The position numbers and the translations under genes were made by a program. Positions 46,501 to 58,911 of a DNA stretch of 64,000 nt are shown piece after piece. The stretch covers positions 2,945,821-3,009,820 of the forward strand of contig JAJEKV010000057.1 in NCBI GenBank assembly GCA_021234155.1, written 5' to 3'. The notes below the pieces were generated by a model. That model did no database searches and was not told where the DNA came from. It worked only from the letters and a program-made list of their open reading frames with translations. Source of the stretch: Isoetes taiwanensis (taxonomy: Eukaryota > Streptophyta > Lycopodiopsida > Isoetales > Isoetaceae). The stretch's first letter is position 1; every line of letters starts with the position of its first letter.

Positions 46501-47300
46501 AAAGGAGTAAACTTGACATTCAGCATTAACCAACGTGATGCTTACCTCGTAGATGGTTACATCCCGCATACCAGCTTTGTATGATTCATATAGGGCGCTC
46601 GGGTAATAAACAACCAACCCAATTTTTTTTCTAAGATAGATAAATGCTCCTGCCTATGCAGTATAAGTACGGTTCTAATTCCACCGCAGACGGGAGTAGC
46701 ATGATCCGAGTTATGGGCTGCTCGTCTTACCACAATTTTCACTCCATTTAAGAACCACATCATTTGTGCTCGGCCAATTTTCCCGTTTCACCAATGCACG
46801 CATTGTTTCGAATGGGTGGGACCATTGATCCTGCAAGAGTTTTCGCCATAAAAATGTCAAGATTTTTCGTCTGAGATTCGCAAATCGGGCGATCCGAGGG
46901 TCCTGAAACAACAATAAAAAAGTATATGATAAGGATAATGCTAAAGAAGTCGACAACAGGCCTGGGCTTTTCAAATTAAAGATTGAAGCCTTAGTAATAT
47001 TAACCATTATTTCTAAGAATTCTTCTATGCAAATCTAATACCTCGGCTAGCCATACCAGGATTTCGCGCAGAAAACATTAACACGGATAGTCGGATCGAA
47101 GTCGAGCAGATAACAATACAGAGTATTAAAACCGTTTAACCAAAAACATCAATACTTATCTTCACCAAACCAAAAGGAATAATAAGAAAACATAAAGTAA
47201 TCGACACTCCAAGCCGTAATAATCTTATAAATAAAGCAAACCTCAGAAACAGTTGCACCTATATCTCAAAACAACATAATGGTAGAGTAATCTCAAACCC
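43561..47300. other. AT-rich region, no supported gene; small repeat and exon-like piece
   Basis: Contains a 37-bp-period duplication at 44843-44904 (TAGTGGATTGGCTT twice), an A-run at about 44948 and a minus-strand exon-like stretch at about 46740-46905 (acceptor after TTGTTTCAG, open for DPRIARFANLRRKIL and ALVKRENWPSTNDVV). Another minus-strand start at 45660 (MASSDHQNGS) ends at a possible donor. None can be assigned to a family. Confidence 0.35.
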
Positions 47301-47379
47301 AGCTCATGTTCCATGTTTGCAACCACCTAGAAATGAGAGCATCCCCACTTAAAAGGAACACAAGTAAACCCATCCACTT

Positions 47380-48210
47380 TCTAGTCACTTCTTCTTTCCA
47401 GAGGGTCTTTCTTTCCACGCCTTTGATAACAATTCAACACCACAAATTGCCATTCTCTCTATGTCACTCTAATGTTGAAAACCCATTACGGGAGGATATT
47501 CTGCAAAGTTTCCACGGGGTCATGGGCTTGGTTGGAATCATCTTAACAAACCCGTGATCACCATTCTTCAAAAACTTTAAGGTTCCTTCAATCTCCTTTC
47601 CCCGAATCACTGCCTACCTTGGTCTAATCTCTAAAACTTGACCTAGCTGTGAGAAGGGCAATGCAAGACCAAGATAACCATTAATCTGACCGGGTGGATT
47701 CCATAATAATAACCTGAGCAAAGAAGTTTATGGCTCTTTGTCGGGTCATTCTTGGAATCGATGCAACAAAACCATCGCTTCAAATCCTTGACAAAGAACA
47801 TTCTTCGATTGAATCCAACATTGTCACCGGCATTTCCAGAGGGACTCAGGATGGCCTGACTTGACCTCCGGTAAGTCCCGAGGCGTAAAAGTCACAAAAT
47901 CCATACTCAGCTTCTAATAATTGCCTCAACTTTCCCACTCACGCCTAATACCACCACAAACGTCTGGCGGGGAGACTAGAGGGCTTGTCAAGGTCTCTGG
48001 TTCTCATTCAAATGCGCCTACTTGTACCAATCATGCTAGCAGAACGCTCAATCATGTTTGCCCCTCAAACCCCGCGAATAGGAACAAATGGGATCTTGTC
48101 CTGGTTGTACCTAACTTTTCAAATATGAAGACATTTCCTTGACAGCCTCTACCCTGGGTCAGAATGCATGAGTGGCTGCCTTTACTCTGTCCACCATCCT
48201 AGAAATATTT
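47380..48210 (-). pseudogene. EF-1alpha pseudogene, 5' truncated
   Basis: Translation elongation factor 1-alpha delivers aminoacyl-tRNA to the ribosome. The minus strand carries its C-terminal 60 percent in worn frames: MSSYLK then DKIPFVPIRG (about 48085-48135), ANMIERS (about 48050), VTFTPRDLPEVKS (about 47865), GDNVGFN (about 47820), [20 protein letters not shown] followed by IPTKPMT (47525-47605), ending KDPSGKKK near 47390. Each block is a known EF-1alpha segment in the correct order. The GTP-binding N-terminus is absent and there are many frameshifts and stops. No intron was recognised in the covered part, which fits a processed, 5'-truncated retrocopy, but a poly(A) tail was not found. 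Confidence 0.85.
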
Positions 48211-48499
48211 CAAAATTTCAAAACCTCCGGGGCCAGAATCAATAATCAAATAGCACAATCACCAGAATGCAAGAGAACTCAAGGACGTAAAGTTGGAAAC
48301 AAAGAGTGTCAAATCGCTGAACTTCACCAGAGGTTCCAAAGAATCATGTTCTAATGAAATCAATGATGCCCGTGAGCATCAATAATGCTGCGCTTGTATC
48401 AGTGGTCTCAAACTTCCACAAGGGCAATATCAATGGTCATCAATCGTAAAACACAGCCAAAAATAGCATATGCAAGTACATTATATCTTCGCAGAAATC

Positions 48500-48798
48500 G
48501 TGATGCCCCGCTTCAGACAAAAACGTATTAAAGTCGACAACGGTCTTAAGTTTTGGCTCCTTACGTCACAAAACTCAAGAACACGATCAAGTTGGTCGCC
48601 CAAACTGCGGTTTACTTTTGACAAGCTTAAAAAGATTGTAGCAGTCTCGTGAGGGTCAAGCAAAGGATATCATTGTTGTAGTTTTCACGCATGCACCCAC
48701 CTGGCCGGGAAAGTGTTCTAATTTATGGGTTGTAGAGCTATCTAGACCGCTGATATATTGTCCATGAATAGGGTTCTTGCTGGCCCCATCACTATTTC
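48500..48798 (-). pseudogene. PDR/ABCG transporter exon fragment
   Basis: Full-size plant ABCG (PDR) transporters export metabolites across the plasma membrane. This piece is the exon just after the ABC signature of the first nucleotide-binding domain. It starts after an acceptor (GAGAG) with EIVMGPARTLFMDNIS (Walker B, LFMD), changes frame to GLDSSTTHKL (D-loop) and continues KTTTMISFA, a TGA, then YNLF. The stop and frame change make it nonfunctional as read, though both lie in a region where consensus errors are possible. No other PDR exon was identified nearby. Confidence 0.8.
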
Positions 48799-49279
48799 CT
48801 CTCAGAGATTCACACAAAATGAAATTAAGTTCTATAGAAACACTTTGAATCAAAACATAATTGGTAAACAAAGTTAAGTTAATAAAACGCCCAAGCATAC
48901 ACACTCTAAAACAAAATCCAGACCACGCTGAATATATGAAGTACTAAATCAACCAAAGAAAGTACAAAAAATACAATCTCGTAATAAAATGCAAATCATA
49001 ATGCATCTTTTAATTCTTCAACACGAAAGGTCACTGCTCACTACCATCCCAATGTTACAGGATTATGGATAGTTTCCCAAACCAATCGCAAAGAAGATAT
49101 TTCTATTATGAAGAATAAGGGGAGAGGTTTATCCTACTGTCTAAGATTGTGGCACACATGTAAGCATTTGCCAACAGTGGCAAGTCAAGATCCATATAAT
49201 AGATATTAAGGTGATAGTCCATGCTCTAACTCCCCCATTGTTATTTCTTATACACAATGAAACAAACAATGGTACATAC

Positions 49280-50097
49280 CGTGAGGAGCAATTAAAGTAA
49301 AGGCCCCCGCCAAAATTATTGGTTGTATAGGCATCGAATTGTTGGTGTCCTCCATGATAAGGCCCCGCTTATCACCACTCCAATAAGACAGGTTACATCC
49401 CAAGATACAACTCTTAACAGCTTGTCTTGTTAGTACCTAGAACAAGGGTAACTTTATCAAAGTTTTGCAAGGGAACTAACCTTCCTAGGGATAGAATTAT
49501 GAATGCTCCAGCGGATTGCTCTGTTTATGCTATATGTGCTGCCACCGTGAGTGTCCCCGCTTACCTGAAGTTGTGAAATTGTATAGAAAGCATTCTGCTG
49601 AATTGGACATTGTGTAATATATGCCGTACCCACATCGAATCCATCCCGAGCGGATTTTGTCTTCACCTTACGCCCGTCAACACAGTTAATATACACATCC
49701 ATCTCAAATGCTGATGAGTATTTGCAGTGTCTTACCGCTGAATGGTGATGTACGTTATGTGGTGATAGATTATTGACCCCGATAAGTACCCCATTCCTTC
49801 CATTTGCATGGATCTCAGTCCGTGAACATTTACTCAGAAGCGATATTTCTCTAGTCATGCAGAGTCCGGTAATGCTCAACATTGTCACCTATAAATGCAA
49901 GAATTGAATAAAATCCAGGACACCCATGAAAGAAAAGATAAACGAAATTGAGAAGGAGCACAAAAGTAAACATTAAACTCAGAATTCTCATGATGAAATT
50001 GGCAGCGTAGGAAACACAAGGATAACAAAAGCATGTTGTGATAGACCTTTGTGCCCATGTTTGTCGGAATTGAGCAGGTCATTATTGAATGGGCCAC
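49280..50097 (-). CDS. Three-exon gene model of unknown function
   Basis: Exon 1 50047-50097 (ATG at 50097, MAHSIMTCSIPTNMGTK), exon 2 49481-49888, exon 3 49280-49436. All junctions obey GT-AG and keep one frame for 205 codons without a stop, which is unusual in this AT-rich neighbourhood and supports a real gene. The protein is basic and Cys/His-containing, with RTEIHANGRNGVLIGVNN and FEMDVYINCVDGRK in exon 2 and GDKRGLIMEDTNNSMPI in exon 3. I recognise no family. The 3' continuation is not found; the PDR fragment lies 480 bp downstream on the same strand but is out of context. The start is the first ATG and could be wrong. Confidence 0.45.
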
Positions 50098-50479
50098 AAC
50101 TCAAGGAGTAAGTTAGGCTAAAATCGGTAGTAGTTGAGCCGCTCAAATCATGGGCAAGCACCTAATGTATCAAATTTAAGCTAGGCCTTAGTTTCAATTT
50201 CATTTAGTGTTTATAAGCAAGTCATATATTCGTTTATCTACCTGGCGTCACCAGCCATCCGGAAAACCCATGACGCGGTAAAGAAGCAGGAATAGAGGTT
50301 GTCGAGTCAGCCGCCGCTAAAAGGGAAGCGAACGACCATTATCCGGAGACCCAACGAAGCACCGGAAAAGCCACGTTTTGTTTGCAAAGAAGCCGTAGAA
50401 ATTGTGATATTGCCTGAGTTGCCGCCAGCTTGCAAGGGAAGGAACGCACTACACGGAGACCCAAACCGCTTGGAAAAGA

Positions 50480-51085
50480 ATACATCTCGCCATCTATTCA
50501 ATCAATGGTTCGGGCTGCTGCAAACGAATTTCGGGATGTTCTCAAGGATCGTCTCTAATCAATAACCAAAGCTATCTTTAACGGAAGTAAAGCAATTTAA
50601 CCCATTCTGCAAGAATCACAACCATAGCTATCTTTTACCGTAAGCACTGCAATCCCCATTCCCATTATTCAGAACCGGAAAGGAAGATGCTAGAAGCAGA
50701 GAGCCGTGAACCGTCAGATAAAGAAAACCGCCAAAAGCCAAAAATCAGGGATGAAAATAAGGTTGAGAAAATTCAACCAATCAGCTTGAAAGAACACATC
50801 TCGCCATCTATTCAATCAATGGCCCTCACGCTGCAAAAACGAATTTCGGGATGTTCAAGGACTAACTTAATCAATAACCAAAGCTATCTTTACCTAAGTA
50901 AAGCAATTTCAACCCATTCCAAGAACAATCAATAACCATAGCTATCTTTTACCGTATAATTCTAACCCTTATTCGGCATTCGTGAACCTGAAAGGGAAGA
51001 TGCGAAGCAGGTTTAATCCTGTCAGATAAAGAAAACCGCCAAAAGCCAAAATCAAGGGATGAAAATAAGTTGAGAAATTACCCAA
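50480..51085. repeat. Tandem duplication, period about 313 bp
   Basis: CATCTCGCCATCTATTCAAT occurs at about 50483 and 50796. The two units then stay alignable through AAAACCGCCAAAAGCCAAAA (about 50725 and 51035). Differences are small indels and substitutions, several at CTG or CAG. The 100-380 bp before it (50100-50480) hold no recognised gene. Confidence 0.8.
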
Positions 51086-51510
51086 GATTCGCGCGACTAT
51101 CACAAACGCCTTCCTTTATTATTATATATGCATTCCCACAAAAACATATTTCCATTCAATTTTTTCTAGCAACTAGCAAAAGAATGCGACATCAAACACA
51201 CTTTGAGCTGAAATTTATACTAGTAAACGTGTGGCCCATTATAAATTGATCGCACATAAGTTCGCTCCTGTGTTCGTAGTGGTCTCTCAATCCTAACCTT
51301 GAGTATTCAACCTATATTTTAAACTCATGGTAAAATAGCTAACTAGCAGCAATGCAAGCCCGAATGGGTTCTTCATGGAATGGTTGTGGAGGTAGGTTGT
51401 CACATTTTTGGTGTGTACATTTTTGTTTTAGTTTGAAGCTAGGATCTGAGAATTTGAATTTGTATGTATGAAGCGGTGACCGAAGTAGTGTACCTATATG
51501 TGTCAAAGGG

Positions 51511-51551
<41 letters not shown>

Positions 51552-51560
51552 ATGGCGGTT

Positions 51561-51591
<31 letters not shown>

Positions 51592-51592
51592 C
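51511..51592. repeat. (TTG)n microsatellite
   Basis: Two TTG runs (51511-51551 and 51562-51592) separated by TATGGCGGTTA. Apparent poly-Asn or poly-Val frames across it are artefacts of the repeat. Confidence 0.95.
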
Positions 51593-51599
51593 AACCACT

Positions 51600-53320
51600 G
51601 CTAAACAAAATGCAAAATCAAAATTTCTATTATGGACCTCATTGCGAATTAGATATGTCATGAATATTAGCTATTATCAAATAAACTATGCCTTCAAGAT
51701 CAAGAGTGACTTCGAGGATTGTGCCAAGAGTAATCATTTAAGCAAACCTAAAAAATACGCTTCTTCTTTTGTTTAATAAGATGACCTGAAAGTGACTGGC
51801 TAAAATTCGTGACCTGCCTTTATTAAGGAAACCGGGCTTTTACTAAATTTCAGAAAATTCCTAGTTCCTGGGGTGGAATCACCACGCTCTTGGTGTGATA
51901 CATTCAGTGGAATTCAACGTCCCGAGGCTAGCCCTTCCCTCGCCACGCCTATATCCATCCTATATCAGATTTCACCCCACTCTACAGTCTAAGAGGTTTT
52001 TAATTGCCAGTGATCAAGTTACAGCATATCATCACCCTATATTGCTTGATAGTTTTTTTGCTTATTTTGTACGCGCTTGGTATTTTGTTTTGACATCCTA
52101 AGGGTCGGATCTTACTCACCTCGGAATATTCTTTTATTGATCCCTACCAAGTAATGAAAGACTTAATGATAGCCAACTCGCTCGTGGGCCCATCTCCATT
52201 AGCTAGATTTGAGGTTTTTCCTGTGTCTTGTGGCAAACCTAACCACAAACACCTAAGATTCTAGCCACTTTCAAGCGCTCTGAGTTTTGTCGACTTAATC
52301 CGTGATACTGAAGTCCATCCGAAAAAGCTCACTCTACTTAACCGAAGCTCGCTTTTTGTCTTCTAGCAGATCCGCCCTGTCTTTAACAAAGCCAAGAGGT
52401 AGGAAAGACAATCCCCAATGGAACCTCCGCTTTTCTCCTTCTATTTAGCGAGGTGCTGCAGGGAGTGGCGTAGTGACTTCTGTCCTCTATTGGGGATCAC
52501 TTTTAATTTGCTTCAAGTTTCCTAGGCATCGAAATTGAGGAAATTCAGCCGGAGGAATAGCTTAACCCTGAGAGATGTTGGGGTCCAGGTCATGACTGGG
52601 AAGCGTTGTGCTGCTTCATCTTCGCGTAAAACAGATCAGATTTCTCCCTTGCTTGTCGAAGAGTGGCCGATGCTTAGCACCGCTTCTCCATCTCCGGCTG
52701 TTTTTTGCAGATGGAGAAGGAGTGCTAGCATTTCACACATCTGCTACAACTTTCTTTGGAGTCAGCTTTAGCTTCCGGCGAGACTGGCGGCGGTGATTTA
52801 CTGCCGTAATAGATGTCACTTCTTCTTCCTCGCGGGACGAACTGTAATGGATAGCCGTGAAGAAACCCCACCAAGTGGTATGCTTCTTGTTTGATGACTT
52901 AGTCGGGCCGTGTTCAGATGGCGTCGTGATCCGCGAAGTAGCGCTAGGCCGTGACCATCAGACCTAATATGCCGCACTCATCGTAATGTGATCTAAAATG
53001 AAAGCCGGGTTTCTGTTTTCATTTCAAAGAAGGTGTGACACAATCGGCCATATTTTTTTCAGATCACATGGAGGACAGCTTTCTTTCTTTCTGGGCGTAA
53101 CGTGGTTACGCTTGAGATTTTGCTGTAAGGGCATGAGTTTGTTTGGTGGAGTCCTGGCTACCCTGCTCAATCACAAGACTAGCTTGGTTTGGGTATACAA
53201 GTTCTGTCACTACAAAGGTACAAAGAAGAAGAGGGCACCGGATTTATTTAACTCGCATCCTATGGCGCATGCATTGCGCACACTGGAGAAATAATAGAGT
53301 GTGAGACATATTTAGTTTTC
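51600..53320. other. No gene recognised
   Basis: Mixed-composition DNA with frames under 100 codons (for example 52535-52771 and 52998-53294). The texture of 51850-53100 recalls plant mitochondrial spacer DNA, but no organelle gene is visible. Confidence 0.3.
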
Positions 53321-53324
53321 TCAG

Positions 53325-53499
53325 GCTTGGAGAAGTGCCTCAGATGAAATCTTCTGAGTTATTTAAGGGGTGTGCTAAGGAGATTCTCAAGCATGGTAGC
53401 TTTAGCTTGAGTCAAGCTAATGCTTGTTTGGAGAGCTTGGTTTTTGTGGGCGCCGCTATCTTTCTTCATGCTTTAGCCATGATCGCTTCAGATTTGTAG
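53325..53499 (+). CDS. Possible 3' exon, unknown protein
   Basis: A pyrimidine-rich acceptor (TTTAGTTTTCTCAG) is followed by 57 codons without interruption: LGEVPQMKSSELFKGCAKEIL, then SLSQANACLESLVFVGAA and a hydrophobic end LHALAMIASDL before TAG. Codon use is protein-like. No upstream partner exon was found and no family is recognised. It could be a gene relic. Confidence 0.3.
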
Positions 53500-55489
53500 C
53501 ACTTACCCATGGAGAGAGGTTCTGCTTTTTATGTTTGCTCTCTTCCATCCATGTCAGAATTTGCACCACAAAAGCAGCATAACAAATTTACTGACCTATG
53601 AGGACAGGATCTGAGGACCACATGGCAGTTCCCTATATGCCTACTAGGAAATGGCAGGGTAGAGACAGGGAAGGTGTAGCTCAAGTGTGACGCAGGTGGA
53701 CAAGGGAGGTGGATGTGGACCCACCCCAGCATGTGGGGAGGCCTTAGAATCATCTATGTCCAAGGAAGATGCAGGAGTATAGGTACCCAAGCACGAGACA
53801 TCTAAAATGAGTTCTTTCCTCCAAAGAGGGGCATTTGAGTATGGATAGAATATAAATGAAAGTATATGAGATGATAACTCTACTCTTTGTTCATGGTTCC
53901 ATGGTAATTCCTATGTGGAACTTTAAGGTAGCATCTTCGTGAAATTTGGGGTCAAGATTTTAGAGGATTGTTATAATGGTGTTTGTGTTTTTCTACACTT
54001 TTGGGAAAACGTGGTTGAAATGTTTTAGGCTATCCGGCTTTGGAGCCATAAATAAATGTATTTACATGCCATTATCAATAAAAATAAAATATCTTGCTCT
54101 AAAAAAAAAAAAAAAACCCTTAAACTGCGAAATGCCTTTTATTCAGTTAAAACCCATTTGGGTAATTATCTAGATACAAGAAGCAACTTAGAAACAAGAG
54201 GTAAAACCGATTCAGTAAAGACTTGGTGTATACTTGAGAACAAAGTAATGATCATAGTATAAAAGCTAAAAGTTTCTTACATTCATCAGACACAATGATA
54301 GATTTCTTTTGATCATTTTATTTAAAATCAAGTTTATAAGAAACCTATTACACTTTGAGCAAGTAAGACAACAAATGAGATGCGTAATCCTAAATGTTAC
54401 GTAACATTTTATGATCTTTCAAGAGTTCGCTCAGATAATTTATCTATCATGCCTGTCCACTGCTACATATTTGGAAAACATAACAGAGTAAAGGATCTCA
54501 GCACCGCACTCAACATTACAAAAACAAGCATTAGAAATGGTTGTCTTGTACATGGTAGCAGTGTCATGGGATCTTAAACATCCCCCTTCTTTTCACACAC
54601 TCATTTACATATCCATTAGCCATTAGTACGAGATGCTATCTAGTGGATTATTGTGCTAAATGCTAAATCCTCATACGGACCACTTTTCCTCTCTATGTTA
54701 GTGCCGCACTACTCTGTTTCCTCGCAGGTTTATATTAGGATTCCAATATTATATGCCATATGGTAATGATTAGTCCATATTTTCAAGATATGACCATAGT
54801 ATATTTAACCCGCCGATTTACTCTGTCCCTGCAAATAGCCATGATCCGTCACCCTTTATTATATCCAAAGACACTACCTTATTTGGTATACTACATGCTC
54901 GTAGTCACCAAGTCCGCCTTTAAAATTCATTCAATATAGTCCACTTATGTAATAGTAACCTTCAACTACGCTCACCAAATGTACATCCTATTCATCAATC
55001 AAAGTAAGAGGTGGCGATGATTATTGTAAGGATCGCGAATCCATTATGTTGCCGTAAACATGCAGCATCTACAACAGAGGTCTATAAATTTCCAGATCAT
55101 TGCCATTGCCGCCTAGGATACAAATGATGAATGTGAAGACGGTTAGCAAAAAGTTGCCTTCACGTTCGCACGGAAAACATTATTAAAACATAGTGCCGAC
55201 GTAGATTCCCAAAAAGAGCTTACCGCTATAGTTAAGGCCGACTATTTACATAGCTCAAAACTTCCGCGAGTTCACAGAATATGCTAAGAATAATGCCGAT
55301 AGTTCAAATCAACAATAGATCTGCTTTTACTATCGCGAAGCAAACATATAGCATTATTGTAAATGGCATGATCACTTTCATCATTGCGTTAATAACGTGA
55401 TCCTACCAGCTAAAGAATAAAGACTCTAAATCTTAACTCTAAACCCGATGAACTAATGTTGTCCAATGAATAGTAACATGTTTCGCCTC
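53500..55489. other. AT-rich spacer before duplication copy 2
   Basis: Contains an A-run at 54101-54116 and short frames only. Nothing supportable. Confidence 0.45.
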
Positions 55490-57050
55490 AATACTCCGCC
55501 GGGAATCCTCCTCCCAGTCAACACTTCGAGAAACGGTCCGCGACCGGGCCACCGCCGCCGAAAGGGACAACCGATCCGCGATTCAACACCACCGCAAAGA
55601 AGCTATTCGGGCCTCGGCCGATGAGGCTCAAGCAAAACTTGACGCCTATACCGCCATTCTTAAATAATGCCTTGACTTCCCGCTTCCTTCCCCGCTATCA
55701 ATGGCGTGGTTGCTCGACGCCACCCTTTCCTTTTCGGCGGCAAGCGTATGGACCCGTGGATATTCCCCCAGGCAATTTTCTTCGGATTTGGGCCGTAACT
55801 CTCCATTGAAGACAAGGGTTGTGCTGTGCCCTTGTGGTCTTTGATCTCATACACCGCGTCGATCCGCATTTATCACCTTCAGAGTGGTTCAGCCCATGGC
55901 TTACATATTTCATGATTTTAGTCCGGGTGATACACAGAACACTTTGGAAATGGGCCACGCCAGCCTTTTTCGGGTGACCCCATCGCGGCAATGGGTGCTT
56001 CGGATAACAATCATATCTTATGATCCGCCGTAAAACTCTTCATCGTAGTATGCCCGAAAGCTTGCCACTCATTTATCTCTCGGTGTTTAAGCTACTGCAA
56101 ATGATAAGGAAGTATCTAGACATCCCGAGGATCTTCCCTATGCACAAATTTATATGCAAAGACTCGGCCGGTTACAATCGCCATAAGTTCTGTTGATAGC
56201 AAGACGGGGTCTCACGGGATGGGATAGCCCTCCGCCAACTCCTCAGCCTCTCGCCTTTCTTTGGGATCAAGCAGGTCGCCTTTTGATCCGATCTTGTCGA
56301 TCCAATTCGTGGAGACGCACAAGAACCCACCACCGCATGGTTCCTTCTCCCTATAGCGCCCCTCGGGCGTACCTCCACGCCTCCCTGTGTTCCCCATTTA
56401 TTGGCGCCTTCCTTTTGGACCAAGATCATGATGGTCATGGCAGATGGACACCACCTCGATTCTCGTGACCTCCGGGTGGGATCCACGCTTTCCGTCGCCG
56501 CTCACATTGGGAAGAAGGTGCCACCGACACCACCACAATGGATCTACATTGCTAATGAGCCGGGTTGGCAAACGCCGGCCGGATGCTTCATGGTCTTGAC
56601 ACCTTCTTTTGCATCATGCCACCTCTGATCCCTTGATTCATCTTCTCGCAGGTTTTGTGCTGCCCTCAAATGCATTTTGCTAAGCTCCTTAAATGGGTAC
56701 GTCCCATTTTCATCGCAATCCTAATGCCGCTGTCTTTGGCCTTGGGCTGTCTCCTCATGGAATGTCAAGATATTTCTTCGTATCGCCCCCGAAGCCGTTT
56801 GAAGACATGGTAAGCTTTTCTTTATTGATGCGATCACGCCGCCAGGCCAAAACACTCCTCCCTCTTCAAACCGCGCCCGATCTCATTAGCCACATTCCAT
56901 ATGGTGCCGTCCTCACTCCCCGTGAGGATCGCTTTCAGCCGATGGCTTCCCGCCTCGAAACACTTCCTCCTTTTCTTCACTCGAGGTGTCGCTGGGGGAG
57001 TGTTAGTCCCGTGCCTCCTCGGTACGACTATTCATGCATACAACCCACCA
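55490..57050 (+). pseudogene. ORF3a C-terminal half, duplication copy 2, fragmented
   Basis: Collinear with 28000-29580. The sequence enters at the coiled-coil end and runs through VVARRHPFLF (about 55703), WIYIANEPGWQTPA (about 56540) and into the LTR with the PPT-like GCTGGGGGAG at 56991-57000. Multiple frame changes. The left border with single-copy DNA is near 55490. Confidence 0.7.
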
Positions 57051-57582
57051 GGTCAAGCTCATGATCTCGGTCGGCCGCCTGGGTCACCATCAAAGGCTCG
57101 GCGAAGTCACGACCCCGCAAATCAAAGCCTTTGGCGTCAACAAGAGGGCCCTTTCGAGACAAGGCGGCGATTTGCACACCGCCTCACCAAGGCCGGGCAG
57201 ATTCTAGGCACTTCAAGAGGCACCGCCAACATTCCTGCAAATCGCCTCCTTCCGTGAGCCTCCACAGACCAGATCGCCGAGAGTGTCTATATTGGGCCCA
57301 AGGCCATTGTACTATATATATGAGTAGAGCTAGCACATGAGTTTAAAGATGAGTTTTGAGTCTTGTCTCCCTTCATTTTTCTCTCTATTGCGAGAGCTCA
57401 TGTATGTTCATCATTGATATCAAGGAAGCTTATCATCTTTCTCTCATTTGTTCTGTTTTCTTCTTCTTCTTCTTCTCTTCTTGCAAATCCCGCGTGACAT
57501 AGTCCCCCGGACTCTCCTGTTAGATCCACGGGTCCTCACAGAGGGCTATCTTCCAGGAGTTCCCGAACCCAGACCCCAAACA
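57001..57582 (+). repeat. LTR 3 of the gypsy family
   Basis: TGTTAGTCC to CCCCAAACA, with TACTATATATATGAG at about 57309. Confidence 0.85.
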
Positions 57583-58900
57583 AAGGAGGTCCCTTGCAAG
57601 TGATTGCCATGGCGGAGGATGTGCAGCCTAGATAAAGCATCCCTGAAACTGACTAGCAAATGACGGGGACGGTCAGGCCGTGCTGCTCCAACTCGACAAG
57701 CCGAGAGAATGCCATCTGCCTGTACGTGCATCACCTCCGAAAAGAAACGGGTCACCTCAACTGCCGGGGTAGACTTGCTTCCTCTAAACCCACAATGCGT
57801 AGGTTCAGGGCTAATGGTGCCAGGGCCGGTCAGCTGCTAAAGGGACTGTCACGGCAAGGGCAAACAACCCTCGGATGGCGGCCGTGTGGGCACAGGTGTG
57901 GTATCATCGACCTGGGATGTAGCATCCACATGCTCAGGCGCTACCCCTGTGGGAGGTACGGGTGTAAATCGCCCGTGCTACACTAAATCAGCCCCGCCGA
58001 CCAGTAGCGGCATCTCTAGAAGCCGGACCCAGCTTCCCAAGGGGCAACCGAAATGATGTGTGCTCAGGAGTGTGGATCAGGATTGGATCGTCGCGGATCC
58101 CAACCAACAAATGTGGAGGCAAACAATGGATCAGAGCATCCATCCTAGTCAAGGCTGCGATTAAAGATGGTTGGAGCGGGTTCGCGTGTCCAGGGGTGTG
58201 TCTGGTTCAAGCAAGATAGGGCCCGAGGCCCAATGATGGGGCCGCCAAGATAGGGCGCAATCATTAATCATAGGGGCAGGACAAATCGCTCGAGCAAAGT
58301 AATGAGATTCTTCTCCTTACGTCTCCCGGCCATACATTTGATCTTACGTGCCATGCCGAGAACAAGGCAACCAGAAGGAACTAGGAACCGTGGCAAAGCG
58401 AGAGACAAGCCAAGGGAAGACAAATGGGGTTTTGGGGTGCCAAAGTTTAAGGGGTCTCTGCTGCCTAAAGGGTGCTTAGAATCCAATTTGGGGACTCGAA
58501 AAAGGCGTGCAGAAAGCACCTTTTGGGGGTTTGGGGTTTTGGGTCTAGAGAGAGATTGTAAACCCTAGAGAGAGAAAGCCAAAAGGCAAATCAAGGGGTC
58601 TATGCAAGGGCGTTGAGGGCGCGATGCCAAGAGCAACATCTTGGGACACAAGACAGGTCCAAAATAATTGAGCAATCCGAACACGGTACCTATGGCCGAT
58701 CTTTGGGATGGAAATCCTTGCGGCCCGAGGCTTGGGGCTGGTAACCCGGAGTAGAGCGTAACCGGATCCGATTCTCAGATCTTGATGCTAACCCCTGGTG
58801 CAGGAGTTACATGAGCATGGCCCGGGCGCCGGGCCCTGGCGCTAGGGGAGGCCTGGGGCGCCAAGCAAGCTTAGTGAGCCCCCAGGCAAATGAGGATTTT
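57583..58900 (+). other. Untranslated leader of the non-autonomous unit, copy 2
   Basis: Matches 30134-31470. No long frame. The GC-rich 14-base repeats are worn here (58818-58866). Confidence 0.6.
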
Positions 58901-58911
58901 CTTGGTTTGGT

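Noticed and set aside
51339-51608. Asn-rich protein frame
   Set aside because: Created by the TTG/AAC microsatellite; no start context or flanking coding signal.
51840-53100. Mitochondrial DNA insertion
   Set aside because: Only the general texture suggests it; no organelle gene or known segment could be identified.
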